The notes under the pieces are model-generated. The model did no database searches and was not told the DNA's origin. It saw only the letters and a program-made list of their open reading frames with translations. Position numbers and translations under genes: made by a program. 64,000 nt of DNA from Pseudomonadota bacterium (lineage in GTDB: Bacteria > Pseudomonadota > Alphaproteobacteria > Dongiales > Dongiaceae), in the NCBI GenBank assembly GCA_016183985.1, contig JACPDN010000004.1:124001-188000 (forward strand), given 5' to 3'. Every line of letters starts with the position of its first letter. Position 1 is the stretch's first letter. This document shows, piece by piece, positions 17,582-26,511 of the stretch.

Positions 17582-18620
17582 ACCGCGCGCCGAGACGCCA
17601 TGGTCGATCTGGCTGGCAGCGCCCTTGGCGGCGGTCGGCGTCAGTCTCGTCATTGCCGCGATCCTGGTGCTGTGGAGCGGGGCGGAACCGTTCAGCGTGT
17701 TCGGCTTGGTGATCAAGGGCGCGTTGGGGTCGCAATTCGCCTTGTTCGAGACATTGACACGGGCGACGCCGCTTATCTTCACGGGGTTGGCCGCAGCCGT
17801 CGCCTTCCGTGCGCGCCTCTGGAACATCGGCGGGGAGGCGCAGCTTTATGGCGGTGCCATCATGGCCGCGCTGCTGGGGACGGGTTTGCTGCCGCTCCCC
17901 GCGCCGATCCTCATTCCCATCCTGCTCATCGCCGGGGCTGCCGCAGGCGCGCTGCTGTTGCTGGGGCCGACCCTGATGAAGACGCGTTTCGGCGTCGACG
18001 AGGTGGTGACGACCTTGCTGCTCAATTTCATCATCCTGCTTTTCGTCTCCTTCCTGCTGGAAGGGCCCTTGAAAGACCCGATGGGGATGGGTTGGCCGCA
18101 ATCGCGGAAAGTGATCGAGGCGGCGCATCTCCCGAAGCTCATTCAAGGCAAGCGCCTGCATCTGGGGTTCCTCATCGCCTGCGCCATGGCCTGCCTCGTC
18201 TGGTTCATCAACACGAAGACGACGCATGGCTATGAGATGAAGGCGGTGGGCTTCAATCCGCGCGCGGCGCGTTTTGCCGGGATGAAGGTCGATCTCGTCA
18301 TGGTGAAGGTGGCGCTGCTGTCGGGTGGGCTCGCGGCCCTCGCCGGCGTTTCCGAAGTAATCGGCCTCAAGGGCAATCTGACGCTCGACCTCTCACCCGG
18401 CTTCGGCTATGCGGGGATCGTTGTCGCCATGCTCGCCATGCTGCATCCCTTAGGCGTGGTCGCCGCCTCGATCTTTGTGGCGGCCATGTTCGTCGGCGCC
18501 GATGCCATGAGCCGGCAGGCAGGTGTTCCCAATTACATCGCCCATGTGATGGTGGCGACCGCCTTGCTTACCATGGTGGTCGCCATGCTGTTCACGCGCT
18601 TCAAACTGAAGTGGCGGTGA
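17571..18620 (+). CDS. ABC transporter permease, BMP/nucleoside class (first)
   Basis: An approximately 349-residue inner-membrane permease. It shows the family segments FRARLWNIGGEAQLYGGAIM near residue 82, LLGPTLMKTRFGVDEVVTTL near 135 and GFGYAGIVVAMLAMLHPLGV near 280. An ATG at 17571 is chosen over 17553 because GGAGG lies five bases before it. The gene is nested in a run of overlapping genes from the ATPase to the second permease. It forms half of the channel. Confidence 0.92.
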
Positions 18621-19564
18621 GCGGCATGGAAGCGGTCGAGATCATCTTCACGGCATCTCTCTGGGCGGCGGCGATCCGTATCGCCTCGCCGCTGATCTTT
18701 GCGACCTTGGGCGAGCTGATCTGCGAGCGGGCCGGCGTGCTCAATCTCGGCATCGAAGGCATCATGACAGTGGGGGCCTTTGCCGGCTGGTTCACCGTCT
18801 ATCAAGGCGGCGATCTCTGGGCCGGGATCGCGGTGGCGGCCTTGGCCGGCGCAATGTTCGGCCTGCTGCATGCCTTGTTGGTCGTGCCGCTCGGACTATC
18901 ACAGCATGTGACGGGCATCGGCATCACTTTGCTCGCCACCTCGCTCACCTCCTATGTCTACCGCGTCTCGCTGCCGGAAGTGACGAGCCCGCCGAAGATC
19001 GAACCGTTCCAGCCATGGGCTGTTCCGGGTTTGAGCCATATTCCGTTCCTGGGCGATGCGCTCTTCAACCAGACGCCGCTCACCTATCTTGCCTTTGCGA
19101 GCGTGCTGCTGGTGGCCTATGTCCTCTACCGCACGCCCCTGGGCCTGGCCCTGCGCATGGTGGGCGAGAATCCCTCCGCCGTCGAGGCGCAGGGCATCGA
19201 CGTCACGGCCTTGCGCATCGGTGCTGTCATGGCGGGCAGCGCCTTCATGGCCGTGGGCGGTGCCTTCCTCACCATGTCGGCCTTCAATTCCTTCTATTTC
19301 GACATGGTCAACGGGCGCGGCTGGATTGCCATCGCGCTGGTCGTCTTCGGGTCGTGGCGACCGGGGAAGGCGCTCTTGGGTGCCATTCTCTTCGCGGCCT
19401 TCGACGCCTATCAATTGCGGCTGCAGCAGATCGTGGCCGGTGTTCCTTACCAGTTCTTCCTGATGCTGCCCTATATCCTCTCGATCCTCGCGCTCATCAC
19501 CATGGCGCGGCGCGCAGGCTATCCCCGCGCATTGATGATCCCCTATCGCAAGGGGGAAAGGTAA
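18617..19564 (+). CDS. ABC transporter permease, BMP/nucleoside class (second)
   Basis: An approximately 315-residue permease. PLIFATLGELICERAGVLNL, then GIEGIMTVGAF, near residue 25 is the signature of the second channel subunit in YufQ/NupC-type importers. SQHVTGIGITLLATSLTSYV and GWIAIALVVFGSWRPGKALL follow. A GTG at 18617 overlaps the previous stop in the classical GTGA form. GTG at 18611 or ATG at 18626 are also possible. Four bases separate its stop from the cytosine deaminase ATG, so transport and deamination are co-expressed. Confidence 0.92.
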   Translation: MSGMEAVEIIFTASLWAAAIRIASPLIFATLGELICERAGVLNLGIEGIMTVGAFAGWFTVYQGGDLWAGIAVAALAGAMFGLLHALLVVPLGLSQHVTGIGITLLATSLTSYVYRVSLPEVTSPPKIEPFQPWAVPGLSHIPFLGDALFNQTPLTYLAFASVLLVAYVLYRTPLGLALRMVGENPSAVEAQGIDVTALRIGAVMAGSAFMAVGGAFLTMSAFNSFYFDMVNGRGWIAIALVVFGSWRPGKALLGAILFAAFDAYQLRLQQIVAGVPYQFFLMLPYILSILALITMARRAGYPRALMIPYRKGER

Positions 19565-19568
19565 TCCC

Positions 19569-20846
19569 ATGTTCGACCTTGTCATCCGCCACGCCACTTT
19601 GCCCGACGGGCGCAAGGACATCGACATCGGCATCAAGGGCGACAAGATTGTCGCGGTCGAGCATGGCCTGCCCGATGCCGGGGAAGCCACGATCAACGCC
19701 GCCGGCAACCTGGTTTCGCCCCCGTTTGTTGACGCGCATTTCCATATGGATGCGACGCTGAGCCTGGGGCTGCCGCGGCTCAATCAATCCGGCACATTGC
19801 TGGAAGGCATCCAGCTCTGGGGGGAACTCAAACCGCATCTCACGCAGGAAGCGATCATGGAGCGGGCGCTCCGCTATTGCGACTGGGCGGTGGCGCGGGG
19901 ACTGCTCGCGATCCGCTCCCATGTCGACATCTGCGATCCGCGCCTCCTCGCCGTCGATGCGTTGCTTGAGGTGAAGAAGCGGGTGAAGCCGTATCTCGAC
20001 CTGCAATTGGTGGCCTTCCCGCAGGATGGCGTGCTGCGCAGTGCCGGTGCTTTCGATCTGCTGAAGACGGCGCTTAGTCGCGGCGTCGATGTGGTGGGCG
20101 GCATCCCGCATTTCGAACGCACCATGGCGGATGGCGCTGCCTCAGTGCGGCTGCTGTGCGAACTGGCGGCGGAGCGGGGCCTGCTGGTCGATATGCATTG
20201 CGACGAGACGGATGATCCGATGTCGCGCCATATCGAGACGCTGTCGGCGGAAGCGCATCGCCTGGGGCTGCAGGGCCGCGTCACCGGCTCGCATCTCACC
20301 TCGATGCATTCGATGGACAATTACTACGTCTCGAAGCTCATCCCGCTGATGGCCGAAGCAGGTGTCGCGGCCATTGCCAATCCGCTCATCAACATCACCA
20401 TCCAGGGGCGGCATGACACGTATCCGAAGCGCCGCGGCATGACGCGCGTGCCGGAACTGATGAAGGCCGGTATCCCCGTTGCCTTCGGCCATGATTGCGT
20501 CATGGATCCCTGGTATTCGATGGGCTCCGGCGACATGCTGGATGTCGCCACCATGGCATTGCATGTCGGGCAGATGACCGGCGTTGAGGCGATGCGCGCC
20601 TGTTTCCAATCGGTGACGGAAACGCCCGCCAAAATCCTGCATCTCGAAGGTTACGGACTGGCGCCGGGTTGCAACGCCGATCTGGTCATTCTCGATGCCG
20701 GCGATCCGATCGACGCCATCCGCCTCAAGGCTGCGCGGCTCAAGGTTCTGCGGCGGGGCAAGGTCGTGGCGGAAGGGCCGGGCGGGGGCATGCAGCTCAA
20801 TCTTGCTGGACGGCCCGGCGGCGTCACTTTTCGACACCAGACATAG
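19569..20846 (+). CDS. codA: Cytosine deaminase
   Basis: A 425-residue amidohydrolase that closely tracks E. coli CodA along its length. Metal ligands are in DAHFHMDATLSLG near residue 57. The match continues through NQSGTLLEGIQLW, LQLVAFPQDGVLRS, LLVDMHCDETDD, GSHLTSMHSMDNYYVSKL, PLINITIQGRHDTYPKRRG and AFGHDCVMDPWYSMGSGDML. These include the active-site His, Glu and Asp of the CodA mechanism (HCDE and GHD). It converts cytosine to uracil plus ammonia, feeding uracil to PreTA. Related isocytosine or triazine-type deaminases share these motifs, so a different aminopyrimidine substrate remains possible. Confidence 0.88.
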   Translation: MFDLVIRHATLPDGRKDIDIGIKGDKIVAVEHGLPDAGEATINAAGNLVSPPFVDAHFHMDATLSLGLPRLNQSGTLLEGIQLWGELKPHLTQEAIMERALRYCDWAVARGLLAIRSHVDICDPRLLAVDALLEVKKRVKPYLDLQLVAFPQDGVLRSAGAFDLLKTALSRGVDVVGGIPHFERTMADGAASVRLLCELAAERGLLVDMHCDETDDPMSRHIETLSAEAHRLGLQGRVTGSHLTSMHSMDNYYVSKLIPLMAEAGVAAIANPLINITIQGRHDTYPKRRGMTRVPELMKAGIPVAFGHDCVMDPWYSMGSGDMLDVATMALHVGQMTGVEAMRACFQSVTETPAKILHLEGYGLAPGCNADLVILDAGDPIDAIRLKAARLKVLRRGKVVAEGPGGGMQLNLAGRPGGVTFRHQT

Positions 20847-20852
20847 GAAAAC

Positions 20853-20890
20853 GAACGGCGACGCCGTGGGAACTTCGGCGCCGCCGTTTT
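20853..20890. terminator. Terminator hairpin between convergent codA and the RTX gene
   Basis: AACGGCGACGCCG and CGGCGCCGCCGTT pair with one mismatch around a nine-base loop, followed on the plus strand by TTTT. It lies seven bases after the codA stop, and the RTX gene ends at 20923 on the other strand. It may serve both directions. Confidence 0.7.
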
Positions 20891-20922
20891 CACTCAATCA
20901 ACGATGATCTCAGGCGCCAGGT

Positions 20923-23900
20923 TTAGGGAGCGCCCAGGATGAAGTCATCGCTGCCGAGTGATGAGACCTGCATGTTGCGCAGGGTAATCGTGTGATCCGC
21001 GCCGAAATCGATGACGACATCGCTACCGACATTCTGTGCGTGGGCGAGGACGGTATCGAGATCGGTGGCACCGGCGATGTTCCTGAGATCGACGCGGTCG
21101 CCGTCTTGGAAATCGTCGACGATGATGTCGCCAAAGCCGAGGAAAGTATCGTTGCCGGCACCGCCGATCAGGAGATCGTTGTCGCCGCTGATCAGCGTAT
21201 CGTTGCCGTCGCCACCGTTGAGCGTCACGGTTACATCCCCGGTGTGATTGCGGGCATCGATGGTATCATTGCCCCCAAGACCGTTGACCTCCAGCCGATC
21301 CTGCGCCGTGGCGCTGAAGAGCTGAACCTCGGCGTGAAGGCCGGTGATGTGGGTGACGCCGCCCGCTGTTTCCAGCTTGATGACATCGTTGCCGGCGGTG
21401 GCATTAACGGTCAGGGTATCGATCGCGCCGTCATCACCGCCGCTGAAGCTGGCGGCGAAGCCGATTGCGACGGTTTTGACATCCGTGCCGTTCATGGCGT
21501 TGACCGTGACGTGATCCGTGCCGCCGAGGACGCTCACTTCGAGGCGCTCGACATTGTCGAGGTCCATATGGATGTTGGCGATGTCACGGTTGAGGAAGGC
21601 GTGATCGCCATCGGCACCGATGAACATGTTCTCGCTGGCATTGGAGCCGTTGAAGAGCAGGGTGTCGGTGCCCGTGCCGCCATCGACAAAGTCGCTGCCA
21701 TCGCCTGGATCCCAGACGAAGGTGTCGGTACCGGCGCCCATGACGACGGTGTCATTGCCTTGATTGCCGTCGATAACATCGTCGCCATCGCCGCCGATCA
21801 GCAGATCGTTGCCGTTGCCGCCAGAGATATGGTCGTTGCCGGCGCCGCCATCGAGCGTGAGATGGGTCAGGGCCGCGACATTGCCGACGACACCGAAGAC
21901 ATCGTCGCCGACACCACCGGTGACGATGATCTCCTCGACACCGGTCACATTGACATTGCCGAGCGCGCCGCTGTCCTGCGCGACAAAGACGGCGGTGCCG
22001 TTGGCCGCGATCTGGAACACGTCGTTGCCCGTGGTGCCGCTGACTTGCAGCACGTCATTGCCGCTGCCGCCGTCGGCCACATCGACGCCATCACCTGGAT
22101 TCCAGATGATGCGGTCGTCATCATTGCCGCCCATGAGAATATCGTTGCCAGCGCCGCCATGGAGCGTGTCATTGCCGTTGCCGCCATCAAGGATGAGGCC
22201 GCTGATGCCGGCGGGGACGCCTTTGACCTCCAGTGTATCGTTGCCGTCGAGGCCGCGCAAAGCGAGGTGATCGATGCCATTTTCGGCATTCTCGATGCGG
22301 ACCCTCACGCCGCGGCCGAGGGCTTCAAGGTGACCATCGACCATTTCGAAACGCATGTTGTCATTCTCGACGCTGCCCAGAACATTGACATCGTCCACGG
22401 CACCGTCGCCCTGGCCGTTGCTTCCGGCCAGATCCACGGTGACGTGACGAATGTCGGTGCTGCGCATATCGCGGATATCGATACGGTCGACGCCACCCAG
22501 GGCTCGGATCGTCACCTGCTCGATATTGTCGATATCCATGGTGATATTGGCGATGTTGCGGAAGAGGCTGGCGTGACCACCATTGGCCATTAGGGTGATC
22601 TCTTCGCCGGCATTGGAGCCGTTGAAGCGCATTGTATCGGTGCCGGTGCCGCCATCGACCACGTCACTGCCGTCGCCCGGATCCCAGATGAAGATATCGT
22701 TGCCGCTGCCCATCTTGACGATGTCGCTGCCTTGATTACCGTCGATGATGTCGTTGCCGTCGCCGCCGATCAGCAGATCGTTGCCGTTGCCGCCATTGAT
22801 GACGTCATTTCCGGCACCGCCATCGATGGTGATGTGGGTGAGTGCTGCAACATTGCCAACGACGCTGAAGACGTCGTTGCCCGCCTTGCCGATGATCTTG
22901 ACCTCTTCGATATTGGTCGCGGTGATGTTGGCGAGTTGCCCGCCTTCCTTGGCGATGGTGACGCCGGTGCCGTTTGCGGCGACCTGGAAAATGTCACCAC
23001 CCATGGTGCCTTCGATTTCGAGCACGTCGTTGCCGCTGCCGCCATCGGCCACATCGACGCCGTCACCCTGATGCCAGAGGAAGCGGTCGTCATCATTGCC
23101 GCCCAGCAACAAATCATTCCCGGCGCCGCCATGGAGCGTGTCGTTGCCGTCGCCGCCATCGAGGATGAGGCCGACGAGGCCGGCGGCGACACCGCTGGCG
23201 TCGATAGTGTCGTCACCGGCAAGGGCGCGGACGGTAACGTGGTCGTTGCCGATTTCGCCATTCTCCACGCGGACCGTGGCCCCGAAGCGGTCGATCTCGA
23301 TCGCGCCGCCGATCGAGCGTAGGGTGATGGTGTTGTTGCCGGCAGTGCCATTGGCGATGACGTCATCGGCCGAACCGTCGCCGGCATTGTTGGAGCCGGC
23401 GAGGTCGACGGTGACCAGCTTGACGTCGGTCTCGTGCAGGTCATCGACAACGACCTGGTCGGTGCCGCCCAGGGTGCGGATCTTGATATGCTCGACATTG
23501 TCGAGGTCCATGGTGATGTTGGCGATGTTGCGGCCCAGCACCGCATGGCCGCCATTGGCACTGATATTCATGATTTCACTGGCGTTGGAGCCGTTGAAAT
23601 CCAACCGGTCCTGACCGGCGCCGCCATCGACCACGTCGCTGCCGTCGCCCGGATCCCAAGTGAAGACGTCGTTGCCGGCGCCCATCAAGACGGTGTCGTT
23701 GCCCTGATTGCCATCAATGATGTCGTTGCCCTCGCCGCCGATCAGCAGATCGTTGCCGTTGCCGCCACTAATCGTGTCATTACCGGCGCCGCCATCGATG
23801 GTGAGATGGGTGAGCGACGCGACATTGCCAACGACGTTGAATATATCGTCGCCAGCCTTGCCGATGATCTTGACCTCTTCGACATTGGTCGCCGTGATAT

Positions 23901-24540
23901 TGGATGGCTGACCACCTTCCGTGGAGATGGTGACGCCGGTGCCGTTTGCCGCGACCTGAAAGACATCGCCGCCCATGGTACCCTGGACTTCGAGCAGATC
24001 ATTGCCGCTGCCGCCATCGGCCAAATCGACACCGTCGCCGCTCTTCCACAGGATGCGGTCGTCGCCCGCTTCGGCGAAGACCTGGTCGTTGCCGCTGCCG
24101 CCATTAAGGATGTCGTTGCCGTTGCCGCCGAACAGCGCATCGTCGCCGGTAGCGCCGTTCAGCGTGTCGTCGCCATCCTGGCCAAATAGGATGTCGTTCC
24201 CTGAGCCGCCGGTGACGAGGTCATTTCCGTCGCCGCCGAAGAGATGCGCCGGCGGCAGCGGGCCATTCTTTTCGTCGAGCACGATCTTGTCGTTCTGCTC
24301 GAGGCCGAAGACCTGGATCAGCAATGTGTTGCCGGTGGTGGCGACGCCGCCGCTGATCGGCGCATGCCCATCATTGATCAGAATGCGTCCCGCCACATTG
24401 CGTGAGACCGTGATGCCGTTGACCGTGTCGTCGCCGAAAATGGCGAGGGTGCCAACTTCCGCGAAGAATTCGCCGCGCACATGGGGAGTCGCTTCGGTCG
24501 TGGAAAGAGAGGCTGGGGAGCTGCCTGTCTGAAGTGTCAT
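20923..24540 (-). CDS. Large RTX (calcium-binding) secreted protein with long super-repeats
   Basis: A 1205-residue acidic protein full of GGxGxDxxx nonapeptides such as GGDGNDLVTGGSGNDILFGQ and GGNGNDLLIGGDGNDIIDGN. These bind calcium in beta-rolls outside the cell. The N-terminus (VGTLAIFGDDTVNGITVSRN) is a typical start for this group and has no Sec signal. The last 80 residues (IIVDDFQDGDRVDLRNIAG onward) look like a type I secretion tail. The middle is three near-identical 324-residue units. AAGGATC precedes the ATG at 24540; a longer reading to 24615 is unlikely. No type I exporter gene is in the window. No catalytic domain is visible, so a structural, adhesive or surface-layer role is most likely. 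Confidence 0.9.
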   Translation of the reverse strand: MTLQTGSSPASLSTTEATPHVRGEFFAEVGTLAIFGDDTVNGITVSRNVAGRILINDGHAPISGGVATTGNTLLIQVFGLEQNDKIVLDEKNGPLPPAHLFGGDGNDLVTGGSGNDILFGQDGDDTLNGATGDDALFGGNGNDILNGGSGNDQVFAEAGDDRILWKSGDGVDLADGGSGNDLLEVQGTMGGDVFQVAANGTGVTISTEGGQPSNITATNVEEVKIIGKAGDDIFNVVGNVASLTHLTIDGGAGNDTISGGNGNDLLIGGEGNDIIDGNQGNDTVLMGAGNDVFTWDPGDGSDVVDGGAGQDRLDFNGSNASEIMNISANGGHAVLGRNIANITMDLDNVEHIKIRTLGGTDQVVVDDLHETDVKLVTVDLAGSNNAGDGSADDVIANGTAGNNTITLRSIGGAIEIDRFGATVRVENGEIGNDHVTVRALAGDDTIDASGVAAGLVGLILDGGDGNDTLHGGAGNDLLLGGNDDDRFLWHQGDGVDVADGGSGNDVLEIEGTMGGDIFQVAANGTGVTIAKEGGQLANITATNIEEVKIIGKAGNDVFSVVGNVAALTHITIDGGAGNDVINGGNGNDLLIGGDGNDIIDGNQGSDIVKMGSGNDIFIWDPGDGSDVVDGGTGTDTMRFNGSNAGEEITLMANGGHASLFRNIANITMDIDNIEQVTIRALGGVDRIDIRDMRSTDIRHVTVDLAGSNGQGDGAVDDVNVLGSVENDNMRFEMVDGHLEALGRGVRVRIENAENGIDHLALRGLDGNDTLEVKGVPAGISGLILDGGNGNDTLHGGAGNDILMGGNDDDRIIWNPGDGVDVADGGSGNDVLQVSGTTGNDVFQIAANGTAVFVAQDSGALGNVNVTGVEEIIVTGGVGDDVFGVVGNVAALTHLTLDGGAGNDHISGGNGNDLLIGGDGDDVIDGNQGNDTVVMGAGTDTFVWDPGDGSDFVDGGTGTDTLLFNGSNASENMFIGADGDHAFLNRDIANIHMDLDNVERLEVSVLGGTDHVTVNAMNGTDVKTVAIGFAASFSGGDDGAIDTLTVNATAGNDVIKLETAGGVTHITGLHAEVQLFSATAQDRLEVNGLGGNDTIDARNHTGDVTVTLNGGDGNDTLISGDNDLLIGGAGNDTFLGFGDIIVDDFQDGDRVDLRNIAGATDLDTVLAHAQNVGSDVVIDFGADHTITLRNMQVSSLGSDDFILGAP
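21148..24063 (-). repeat. Three tandem 972-bp coding repeats inside the RTX gene
   Basis: Marker strings recur at exactly 972-base spacing. CGGTCGTC lies at 24056, 23084 and 22112. GGCGAT(G) after a shared context lies at 23521, 22549 and 21577. Units are therefore about 23092-24063, 22120-23091 and 21148-22119, each encoding 324 residues. The third has diverged toward the C-terminal tail. Confidence 0.85.
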
Positions 24541-25106
24541 TTCTTGATCCTTGCGGGGTTGGGATAGGGGTGGCACTTGCCGCCGATCGCAAGCGGCGGT
24601 CCGGCGCCGCTGCATCCCACAGCGGCGGTCGCCGATGAGGGCGGCCGGAGATTGGAACCTAGTTTCCGGCCGTGGCGATGCATCGGGAGGATTCCCTATT
24701 TAGTGGGGCAGTTGCTTTTTCCGGGTGACTTGCCGCCCATAGCCTGGAGCGGTCACAGAAATTTCGCGGCCAGCCTCTCCCGATCGGCAGACGACCCGGA
24801 TGGCGCGAGGCATGTGGGCGGCGGAGGTTCGGCCAAAGCAAGCTTGACCAAGCAGTCAGGATTGGGCAGGATTTCACTCAAGACCACAAAGGTCATTGAT
24901 AAACATCCGCCGCCAAGGACAGTCCGCAAGGACTTGGGGGCTGGGTAAACAGGGTCGGTTTGGGCTGCGACGACGCGCGCCCCGTGCTACATGACGCCGG
25001 TTGGCGTGTGGCCGGGGGTGGGCGATTCGCATCCATGCTCCCTGGACTTGCACGAGGCAGAACCGGCGCTCTTCATGGGGCGGCCGGTAGTACCCGGAGG
25101 GAGAGC
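24541..25106. other. 566-bp divergent intergenic region between the RTX gene and the amidohydrolase gene
   Basis: This stretch separates two divergent genes and must hold both promoters. I see no gene, convincing -35/-10 pair, long palindrome or repeat in it. An upstream reading of the amidohydrolase frame to 24960 lacks family character and is not treated as coding. Confidence 0.5.
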
Positions 25107-26345
25107 ATGGCGACCAATCTCAAGATCAATGGCGAGCGGCTGTGGGACAGCCTGATGGAAATGGCGAAGATCGGCGCCACGGAAAAGGGCGGCGTCTGCC
25201 GCCTGGCCTTGACCGACCTCGACCGACAGGCCCGCGATCTCTTCGTCAAATGGTGCCGGCAAGCCGGCTGCTCGATCCGCGTTGACAAGATGGGCAATGT
25301 CTTTGCCAGGCGCGCTGGCAAGGATAACAGCCTCGCCCCCGTCATGACCGGCAGCCATATCGACAGCCAGCCCACGGGCGGCAAGTTCGACGGCGTCTAT
25401 GGCGTGCTGTGCGGGTTGGAGGTCATCCGCTCCCTCAACGACATGAAATACGAGACCCTGCGTCCGGTCGAGGCGGCCATCTGGACCAATGAGGAGGGCT
25501 CGCGCTTTGCCCCGGCGATGGTGGCCTCCGGCGTCTTCGCTGGTGTCTTCGATCTCGATTACGGCCTTTCCCGCGCCGATCAGGAAGGGAAAACCATGGG
25601 CGATGAGCTGAAGCGCATCGGCTATTACGGCGAAGACGAGGTGGGTGGTAGGCCCGTCCATGCCTTCTTCGAGGCGCATATCGAGCAAGGCCCGATCCTG
25701 GAAGCCGAAAAGAAGAAGATCGGCATCGTGCAGGGCGCCCAAGGCCAGCGCTGGTTCGAGGTGACGTTCACGGGGCAGGAGGCCCATGCCGGCCCAACGC
25801 CGATGAAGGTCCGGAAAGACGCGCTGGTGGGCACGGCCCAGGTGATCGCCGCCATCAACCAGATCGGCCATGACAACCAGCCCTTCGCCTGCGCCACCGT
25901 GGGCATGATCAATTCCAGTCCCAATTCCAGGAACGTCATCCCGGGCAAGGTCTTCTTCACCATCGATCTCAGGCATCCGGACGACAAGATCCTTTCCAAG
26001 ATGGCGGCGGAGGCGAAGGCCGCCTGCGAGGCCGCGATCAAGAAGAACATGCTGGAGATGGACTTCAAGGAGATCTGGTATTCGCCGCCCGTGAAGTTCG
26101 ACAAGGATTGCGTGGCGGCCGTGAAGAAGGGCGCCGAGGAGCTGGGCTTCGACAATCTCGACATCATCTCAGGCGCCGGCCATGATTCCTGCTATATGAA
26201 CCGCGTCGCCCCCACCGCCATGGTCTTCATTCCCTGCGAGGGCGGGATCAGCCATAACGAGATCGAGAACGCGACCAAGGAGGATTGCCGCGACGGCTGC
26301 GACGTGCTGCTGCGCGCCATGGTCGAACGCGCCAATGCGGCTTGA
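25107..26345 (+). CDS. Zn-dependent hydrolase, N-carbamoyl-beta-alanine amidohydrolase type
   Basis: A 412-residue M20-fold amidohydrolase of the beta-ureidopropionase/L-carbamoylase/allantoate amidohydrolase group. Metal and substrate residues are visible in GSHIDSQPTGGKFDGVYGVL near residue 88, IWTNEEGSRFAPAMVASGVF near 125, FFEAHIEQGPILE near 190, GQEAHAGPTPM near 222 and GAGHDSCYMNRVAPTAMVF near 355. The closing SHNEIENATKEDCRDG is also typical. GGAGGGAGAGC precedes the ATG at 25107. With PreTA upstream, the likely reaction is N-carbamoyl-beta-alanine to beta-alanine, ammonia and CO2, the last step of reductive pyrimidine breakdown. Context, not the motif set, favours that substrate. Confidence 0.88.
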   Translation: MATNLKINGERLWDSLMEMAKIGATEKGGVCRLALTDLDRQARDLFVKWCRQAGCSIRVDKMGNVFARRAGKDNSLAPVMTGSHIDSQPTGGKFDGVYGVLCGLEVIRSLNDMKYETLRPVEAAIWTNEEGSRFAPAMVASGVFAGVFDLDYGLSRADQEGKTMGDELKRIGYYGEDEVGGRPVHAFFEAHIEQGPILEAEKKKIGIVQGAQGQRWFEVTFTGQEAHAGPTPMKVRKDALVGTAQVIAAINQIGHDNQPFACATVGMINSSPNSRNVIPGKVFFTIDLRHPDDKILSKMAAEAKAACEAAIKKNMLEMDFKEIWYSPPVKFDKDCVAAVKKGAEELGFDNLDIISGAGHDSCYMNRVAPTAMVFIPCEGGISHNEIENATKEDCRDGCDVLLRAMVERANAA

Positions 26346-26368
26346 GTAGACGTTGGACATTGTCGATG

Positions 26369-26506
26369 CACCCCTCACCCCAACCCTCTCCCCGCAAGCG
26401 GGGCGAGGGAGTTCAGAGCGAGCTTCGTCCTCTAGCCCCTCGCCCCGCGGTAGCGGGGAGAGGGCCAGTCGGCGAATGCCGACATGCGTCGGCCGGGGTG
26501 AGGGGG
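26369..26506. repeat. Palindromic repeat of the CCCTCACCCC/GGGGTGAGGG class
   Basis: The outer ends CCCCTCACCCCAACCCTC and GGCCGGGGTGAGGGG are inverted. Inside are two smaller hairpins, CTCTCCCCGCAAGCGGGGCGAGGG and CCTCGCCCCGCGGTAGCGGGGAGAGGG. It fills the spacer between the amidohydrolase and the ABC ATPase. Its right end supplies AGGGGG just upstream of the ATPase ATG. Degenerate relatives lie at 1317-1361 and 48227-48266. Confidence 0.8.
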
Positions 26507-26511
26507 CTTCG

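Noticed and set aside
20992-22593. A 533-codon open frame opposite the RTX gene
   Set aside because: It is the complement of the RTX repeat codons. The product is an Ala/Asp-rich repeat with no family character.
21148-24063. Regular short repeats in this stretch as a CRISPR array
   Set aside because: The short periods are GGxGxDxxx codons in a long reading frame, with no spacers of constant length.
24960-25106. A 49-residue N-terminal extension of the amidohydrolase
   Set aside because: The family sequence and a strong ribosome site begin at 25107. The extension has no signal peptide or conservation I recognise.
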